A stretch of 64,000 nt of DNA from NCBI RefSeq assembly GCF_036227265.1, contig NZ_CP109446.1, positions 8,015,001 through 8,079,000 of the forward strand, in the 5' to 3' direction. Both the position numbers and the translations under genes were made by a program. This document shows, piece after piece, positions 60,792 through 64,000 of this stretch; within the stretch, counting starts at the first letter, position 1; each line of letters starts with the position of its first letter. This DNA comes from Streptomyces sp. NBC_01476 (GTDB lineage: Bacteria > Actinomycetota > Actinomycetes > Streptomycetales > Streptomycetaceae). The notes under the pieces were generated by a model. It saw only the letters and a list, made by a program, of their open reading frames with translations, did no database searches and was not told the DNA's origin.

Positions 60792-61814
60792 TCAGCCGGA
60801 GACCTTCGCGAAGGCCGGCGCGAGCTGGTCCAGTACCCACGGCAGGCCCAGCGTCGAGGGATTGCGCAGCAGCGTGATCGTGGTCAGGTCCACCACCTGG
60901 AAGGTGTGCCCGGAGGCCGCCGACTTCATCAGCGCCGACTCGCCGATCTGCTTCTCCAGACCCGGCGTCTGGTACGCACTGATCATCAGGTCGGCGGAGA
61001 GCACGTCGAGCCGCTCCTGGCTCACGGTGCCGACACCGGCGCTGTTCTTGGCCAGGTCGGTGAGCTTGGGCGCCTGCTTGAGCCCGAGGGACTGCAGGAA
61101 GCCCACCGCGAAGTCGTGCGGCGAGGACAGGGTCACGATCTGGTCGGCAGCGGCGGTGTACGTGACGCTGAAGGTCTTGCCGGACAGGCCCGGGTACTTG
61201 GCCTTGGTCGAGGCGACCGCGTCCTGCGCCTGCTTGATCGCCTGGTCGGACTCGGCCTGGCGGCCCAGCGCCTTGCCGATCAGCCGCTGGCGGTCCTCCC
61301 ACGAGTCGGTGGCGGCCGAGGTCAGCGGCGCCACGGTCGGCGCGATCTGCGACAGCTTGCCGTAGTTGTCCTTCGCGGTGTAGTCACCGGTGTCCAGGAT
61401 CAGGTCGGGCTTGAGAGCGGCGATCTTCTCGAACGGCAGCGCGCTGATCGTGGAGACCAGTTCGGTGTCCTTGGTCAGCTTCCCCTGCAGCCAGGGGTAA
61501 CCGCCGTCGGCGGTGAAGACGTTCTTCGGCGCCAGCACCGGGACGACACCCGCCGCCAGCGACGCGTCGAGGTCCACAGAACTGAGCACGACGACCCGCT
61601 TGGGCGCGGCCGGGATGCTGACGCTGCCGAGCGAGTCCTTGACGGTGAGCGGGAAGCCGGACGACGAGGCCGCGGTGGTGGCCGCCGGGGTGGTGGCCCC
61701 GGCCTTGCCGTCGTCGTGCGAGTCCGAGCCGCACGCGCTCACGGCGAGCAGCATCCCGGAGACGGCCGCCGCGGCGGCGAGAAGGCGGAACGGGCGTCTG
61801 ATGGTGCGCAACAC
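60792..61814 (-). CDS. Iron-siderophore ABC transporter substrate-binding lipoprotein
   Basis: 340 residues. A lipobox (LLAVSACGS, Cys about 28) anchors it to the outer membrane face of the cell. The mature part is a class III (FepB/FhuD/FecB-like) binding protein, with VSIPAAPKRVVVLSSVDLDA, EKIAALKPDLILDTGDY and ERLDVLSADLMISAY. The single long helix linking two lobes is implied by QAIKQAQDAVASTKAKYP. It should capture the ferric metallophore for import. No permease or ATPase gene for import is adjacent, and no iron box was found upstream. The GTG at 61814 follows GGAGG. Confidence 0.9.
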   Translation of the reverse strand: MLRTIRRPFRLLAAAAAVSGMLLAVSACGSDSHDDGKAGATTPAATTAASSSGFPLTVKDSLGSVSIPAAPKRVVVLSSVDLDASLAAGVVPVLAPKNVFTADGGYPWLQGKLTKDTELVSTISALPFEKIAALKPDLILDTGDYTAKDNYGKLSQIAPTVAPLTSAATDSWEDRQRLIGKALGRQAESDQAIKQAQDAVASTKAKYPGLSGKTFSVTYTAAADQIVTLSSPHDFAVGFLQSLGLKQAPKLTDLAKNSAGVGTVSQERLDVLSADLMISAYQTPGLEKQIGESALMKSAASGHTFQVVDLTTITLLRNPSTLGLPWVLDQLAPAFAKVSG

Positions 61815-62073
61815 GGGTCCTCCGGTCGAGGTGGTACGAGCGAGGTGAACAGATCCGCGGGCGTCGCCGCCGCGGTGCGGGGGGTCAGGGGGACGGCTGC
61901 CGCCGGGTGCGGCGGATACGCGGCCGTCGTCGGGTGGGTGATGTCAGTACGCCGTCCGGCCGGTCGGTGGACGCGGCGGCCTGATGCGGGGATCGCACGG
62001 GTCGCACGGGTGGTGCGCGGCGTCGGGCGCCGCCCCGGTCCTGCCGGTGTGGTGGTTCATCCGCCGGCCCGCG

Positions 62074-62880
62074 TCACGTACTGTCGTGCCGGGCCGGCGC
62101 GGACAGCCCCCGCACGGCCACGGCGCCGAAGACGGCCACCATGCCGACCGTCCAGGCGAGCACACCGAGCAGCGGGCCGGCGATCGCGCCGCCGCCTGCC
62201 AGGCCCCGCATCGCGTCCGCGCCGCAGCTCATCGGCAGCGCACGGACCAGGGGACGCAGCGCGCCGGGGTAGGAGTCGAGCGGCGCGAACCCGGTGTTGA
62301 AGAAGAGCATCAGCGTGAAGAGCATCGACAGACCGCTCAGCGCCGCGACACTGCGCGCGTGCGCGGCCACCGCGCACACCAGCGCGGAGAAGCCGAAGCC
62401 GAGCAGCACCGGGACCGCCACGAACAGCGGCAGCGCCGCCGCGCCCGCGCCGCCCGCCGCCCTGAACCCCAGCGCGTAGCCGACCGCGAGGAACACCACG
62501 GCGGTCACCAGCGCCCGTACCAGCTCCGCCTCCAGCCGCCCGATCAGCAGCGACGAGCGGTGCACCGGCATGGCCCGGAACCGGTCGAGCAGGCCCGAGC
62601 GCCGCTCCAGCACCAGCGAGGCACCGCTGCCCACCCCGCCGAACACCGTGCCGACCAGGGTGGCCAGCGGCAGGAAACGGTTGAGGCTGTCCCCGCCGGA
62701 CGACGCGGCCACGCTGTCGCCGAACACCAGCCGGAAGACCAGCAGCAGGAACACCGGGAAGACCAGTGCCTGCACGAAGACGATCGGCGACCGCGACCAG
62801 CGCCGCAGCAGCCGCCCGGCCTGCAACCCGCCCTGCGCCAGCGCGGTTCCCGTCGGCGCGGGCACGCTCGGGGCGCTCAT
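62074..62880 (-). CDS. ABC-2 type exporter permease (DrrB-like), second of two
   Basis: 268 residues with about six membrane helices (SPIVFVQALVFPVFLLLVFR, VGTVFGGVGSGASLVLERRS, LVTAVVFLAVGYALGF and others). It has the DrrB-family cytoplasmic loop RRSGLLDRFRAMPVHRSSLL. It pairs with the permease at 62877 (ATGA overlap) and the ATPase at 63680 as an exporter, plausibly for the metallophore. The gene ends 260 bases upstream of the binding-protein gene. Confidence 0.88.
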   Translation of the reverse strand: MSAPSVPAPTGTALAQGGLQAGRLLRRWSRSPIVFVQALVFPVFLLLVFRLVFGDSVAASSGGDSLNRFLPLATLVGTVFGGVGSGASLVLERRSGLLDRFRAMPVHRSSLLIGRLEAELVRALVTAVVFLAVGYALGFRAAGGAGAAALPLFVAVPVLLGFGFSALVCAVAAHARSVAALSGLSMLFTLMLFFNTGFAPLDSYPGALRPLVRALPMSCGADAMRGLAGGGAIAGPLLGVLAWTVGMVAVFGAVAVRGLSAPARHDST

Positions 62881-63683
62881 CGCGGGCCTCCTTTCACCCG
62901 GCCGAGGGTCCGCCCGGCCAGCCAGGCGAAGACGGCCAGCAGCGCCACCAGCCACGCCGCCGTGATCAGCACCGGCCGGGCGGTCTGCCCGCCGGAGGCC
63001 AGCGCGCGCAGCGCGTCCGCCGCCTGCGAGACCGGCTGATCGCGGACGAAGGGCCTGATCCAGCCGGGGAACCCGGTCACCGGGGTGAAGCCGGTCGACA
63101 GCATGGTCAGCAGCAGCTGCGGTACGAGCATGGCCGAGGCGGTGTGCTCCGGGTTGCCCACCGCGAGACCGAGGGCGACACACCCGACGGACAGGCACAG
63201 CGCGAACGCCACGGCCAGCGCGACGAAGCCGGCCGCGGCCCCCGCCCCGGCCTCGAACCGGAAACCGAAGGCGGCGGCGGTGCCGATCGCGGCGCCGCAG
63301 GCCACCAGCGCCCGGCACAGATCGGCGCCCAGCCGGCCGACGACCGGCGCGAGCCGGCCCAGCGGCATCGTACGGAACCGGTTGAACATGCCCTGTTGCA
63401 CATCCGCGGCGATCGCGTCGGCCGAACTCATCGCGACGAAGAGCATCGACTGCAGGACGACGATCGGCGGCAGCCACTGCACATAGTCGACGCCCCGCTG
63501 CTCCATCACCCCCCGCATCGGCACGTAGAAGCCGACGAAGAACACCAGCGGTGCGATGACGGCCCCGGAGATCTCGGCGGTGTCGCGCGCCAGCAGGGTG
63601 ACCGCGCGCAGCGCCAGCACCCAGGACTGTGTCAGCGGCGAGGCGGTGCGCGCGACCGGGGCCGCGGCCGTCGGGGCGGTCAC
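62877..63683 (-). CDS. ABC-2 type exporter permease (DrrB-like), first of two
   Basis: 268 residues with six predicted helices and the same permease family loop (QQGMFNRFRTMPLGRLAPVV). Sequence divergence from its neighbour suggests a heterodimeric channel. The GTG at 63683 overlaps the ATPase stop by GTGA, so all three exporter genes are coupled. Confidence 0.88.
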   Translation of the reverse strand: MTAPTAAAPVARTASPLTQSWVLALRAVTLLARDTAEISGAVIAPLVFFVGFYVPMRGVMEQRGVDYVQWLPPIVVLQSMLFVAMSSADAIAADVQQGMFNRFRTMPLGRLAPVVGRLGADLCRALVACGAAIGTAAAFGFRFEAGAGAAAGFVALAVAFALCLSVGCVALGLAVGNPEHTASAMLVPQLLLTMLSTGFTPVTGFPGWIRPFVRDQPVSQAADALRALASGGQTARPVLITAAWLVALLAVFAWLAGRTLGRVKGGPR

Positions 63684-64000
63684 GGCGCCGCCTCGCCGCG
63701 GTCCGCGGCGGCTTCCGCGGGGCGGCCGGTCAGCGCCAGGAACACCTCGTCCAGGGAAGGGCGGCGCAGCGCGATGTCCGTCAGCGCGACACCGGCCGCC
63801 TCCACCCGCCTGACCACCTCGGACAGCGTCGCCGGGCCGTCGGGCGCGGGCAGCACCACGGCGTCCTCACGCAGGGCCGCGCCGAGGCCGGCCAGCGCCG
63901 AGAGCACCCGCTCTGCGTCCGCCGGGTCGGCCGGTGTCACCTCGCAGAACGTCCCGCCCACCTGCTGCTTCAGCTCCTGCGGGGTGCCGGTGGCGATCAC
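63680..64000 (-). CDS. ABC exporter ATPase (DrrA-like), C-terminal part, cut by the window edge
   Basis: The visible ~106 residues are the C-terminal end of a daunorubicin-resistance type ATPase (MIATGTPQELKQQVGGTFCE, then ALRRPSLDEVFLALTGRPAE). The Walker motifs lie beyond the window. It is first in the three-gene exporter operon. The promoter, and any iron box, is outside. Confidence 0.85.
   Translation of the reverse strand: MIATGTPQELKQQVGGTFCEVTPADPADAERVLSALAGLGAALREDAVVLPAPDGPATLSEVVRRVEAAGVALTDIALRRPSLDEVFLALTGRPAEAAADRGEAAP

Noticed and set aside
61815-62073. Looked for an iron box upstream of the binding lipoprotein
   Set aside because: No TTAGG/CCTAA-type dyad could be found in the 260 bases.

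Overview
The window is very GC-rich DNA with dense, GTG/ATG-started, GC3-biased genes of Streptomyces type (an actinomycete, Streptomyces or a close relative such as Kitasatospora). No rRNA, tRNA, CRISPR array or insertion sequence was seen. Everything here is read by eye; homologies are motif-level judgements.

Left part (1-30000) is ordinary chromosomal accessory content. A leftward catabolic block (aspartate-dehydrogenase-like enzyme, gamma-glutamyltransferase, VOC protein, and a gene leaving the window at position 41) appears to be controlled by its own GntR/FCD repressor through three copies of TTG(T/A)ATCCAA. Next come a frameshifted remnant of a MetI-type permease, a large LuxR/LAL regulator, a secreted sedolisin, a cofactor-free haloperoxidase-type hydrolase, a winged-helix regulator, a GNAT protein, an NAD-malic enzyme, an exported NTF2-like protein, a lipoprotein polysaccharide deacetylase, a quinone-reductase/CMD pair with a strong operator, a formyltransferase, TetR regulators, a universal stress protein, a PAS-SpoIIE phosphatase, a bicupin/DUF1275/Nramp operon, an epoxide hydrolase, a zinc alcohol dehydrogenase and an MmyB-type regulator.

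Right part (30017 to the end) is an iron-regulated NRPS/PKS cluster. Its precursor genes are a SznF-like N-N bond-forming protein (30113-31519), a YqcI/YcgG-type putative heme N-hydroxylase fused to an MbtH domain (31610-32704), a salicylate synthase and a salicylate-AMP ligase. The assembly line is a stand-alone aryl carrier protein, a type II thioesterase, a KS-carrier protein whose KS has lost its second histidine, C-A-PCP with a hydroxyornithine-type code, Cy-A-PCP with a Cys-like code, C-KS-AT-MT-ACP, and C-(relic A subdomain)-acyl ligase-KR-PCP. A TetR regulator, a siderophore-interacting reductase, a lipoprotein binding protein and a DrrAB-type exporter complete it. Iron boxes stand before 30113, before 33674 and, as an overlapping pair, in the 36231/37862 divergent promoter.

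The most exciting reading is a salicylate-capped metallophore carrying a C-diazeniumdiolate amino acid (graminine, as in gramibactin). The heme enzyme would do the N-hydroxylation, and the SznF-like protein, whose diiron site looks lost but whose cupin site is intact, would form the N-N bond. The graminine would be loaded by the hydroxyornithine-like A domain. The exact product, module order and release step are inference.
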